Positions 62,931 to 64,000 of a DNA stretch of 64,000 bases are shown here, in pieces. Below the pieces are notes generated by a model. The model was not told the DNA's origin. It worked only from the letters and a program-made list of their open reading frames with translations, and made no database searches. The stretch's first letter is position 1. Each line of letters starts with the position of its first letter. The position numbers and the translations under genes are program-made. Source of the stretch: Azadirachta indica (lineage: Eukaryota; Streptophyta; Magnoliopsida; Sapindales; Meliaceae); contig CM040445.1 in the NCBI GenBank assembly GCA_022749755.1, forward strand, positions 16,017,182-16,081,181, written 5' to 3'.

Positions 62931-64000
62931 ACTGCAACGCGAAGTTTCCTCAAATAAAGCAAACCAATAATGTTGCTTTTGTAGACAAAACTGGAACTTT
63001 TTTTTTCCTTTTTCTCTTCTTCACTGAATCTTCTCTCTCTTTCTTTGCATTTAATATTAATATTAAATTAGTGGTGTGGCCATCAATGATAAGGACAGAA
63101 AGAGTGAGAAAGCCATATATGTTAGTTGAAATGGGTCTGTCTTACTCTTAGATTTGTTGGGTTTGGCTAAGAGAATTCAGCTAAACATAGCAAGTAATCT
63201 AGTTTATTATATTATATTATATCTCCTATAACATGACATAAATAAATAAAATATTAGTCATTTGGGTTTTGCTGAGATTCCAATCCAAGCTGGGTTTAGT
63301 TGGCTTTAATTCCAAGTTATGCCCGCCTTCACCGCCTACACCAGTTATGCCCCCTTCTTCACTTTACAACTTACTCCATTTATTATTTTCTTTTTATTTT
63401 CTTGAATTGGGTTTATATTATTGCTAAGTAAAGAATGTTTTTCTTTTTTCTTTTTTTAATTGTTCTTTCATGAATCAACTAGCCCGTGTTTGGAGTGAGT
63501 CAAATAATTTCTCACTCACAATCACGATCACAAATCACATGCCGAGATTGATTTTTAGCTTTTTGTTTGACAATGAATAACCCTCTATCAACGTCAAACT
63601 TGTCTGTCGGCGTGCTCCCTTTCTTGTAGAACTTATTTTAGTTTTGGAATTTTTTTTATTATAAAATTTAGTCAATTCTTTTTTTAATATTACGTATCAC
63701 GTACACAATCAATGGACATAATTGATAAAATCGAAATTTACACCTATACAATTTGTTTTCTTTTCTCATTTATTGGAGGATAATAATAAATAACAATATA
63801 ATTTGATTATTTTACCAAGTAGATTTCTAAAATTAGTTGTTATTTAGTTTTACGTGGGTCCTATTAGTAATCCAATATTTGTTTTTTTATCTAAAATTTC
63901 AACATGGATGAAATTTCAATATTATACAATTATTTTTTATGAATATAAATGTTAAATTATTTATTTTTATAAAAATAAAAAATTTAAAACTAATATATTG
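62931..64000. other. Promoter-proximal and intergenic DNA right of GUS-D
   Basis: A T-rich, pyrimidine-rich stretch (62,995-63,050) lies just upstream of the GUS-D leader and probably contains its promoter. The rest is AT-rich and I see no further gene to the window edge. Confidence 0.45.

Noticed and set aside
1..64000. CRISPR arrays, rRNA genes, bacterial-type operons
   Set aside because: None seen. Repeats here are eukaryotic transposon fossils, microsatellites and segmental duplications, and the genes are intron-rich plant genes.

Overview
This is nuclear DNA of a flowering plant, a eudicot and probably a rosid. The evidence is small exons with GT-AG introns, very AT-rich intergenic DNA, remnants of Ty1/copia and Ty3/gypsy elements and MITE-like elements, and four genes whose order I recall from Arabidopsis chromosome 5 (SNAP33, ISD11/LYR, secreted LRR protein, GUS1 heparanase-like). 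I cannot name the species from sequence alone.

Layout. 1-11,700: AT-rich intergenic DNA with no convincing gene. It holds a foldback element with terminal inverted repeats (636-2150), a dispersed repeat (about 4030-4500) and an LTR-like tract (about 7270-8170). 11,750-15,180 (+): a complete SNAP33-type Qb+Qc SNARE gene (five coding exons, 301 aa) with an intron in the 5' leader. 16,396-16,707 (-): a single-exon LYR-motif protein of the ISD11/LYRM4 type. 17,384-21,372 (+): an 11-exon secreted leucine-rich-repeat protein whose exon 9 is one base short of keeping frame. These last two genes are divergent and share about 0.68 kb of upstream DNA.

22,300-62,930 is the main feature: a tandem array of four GH79 heparanase-like (plant beta-glucuronidase) genes, all on the minus strand, here called GUS-A, GUS-B, GUS-C and GUS-D. 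Each has nine coding exons, and all four have open frames and both catalytic glutamates. GUS-D (540 aa) keeps the full-length form. A, B and C (517 aa each) share a 69-bp deletion in the last exon, so they come from a common derived copy. GUS-D has a GC instead of a GT donor after exon 7. A and B have lost the leader exon and promoter region that C and D share. A scar at about 34,255 retains only the 3' flank of a fifth copy.

The gene duplications carried large flanking blocks with them: 26,165-30,735 matches 40,890-46,410, and 31,560-34,255 matches 35,145-37,390 and 48,735-51,115. Later insertions into these blocks give relative dates. They include a 670-bp gypsy-derived insert in the A block, about 1.3 kb with a pararetrovirus-like coding remnant in the B block, and, between C and D, a Ty1/copia remnant split by a 1,053-bp Mutator-type MITE with a perfect 9-bp target duplication.
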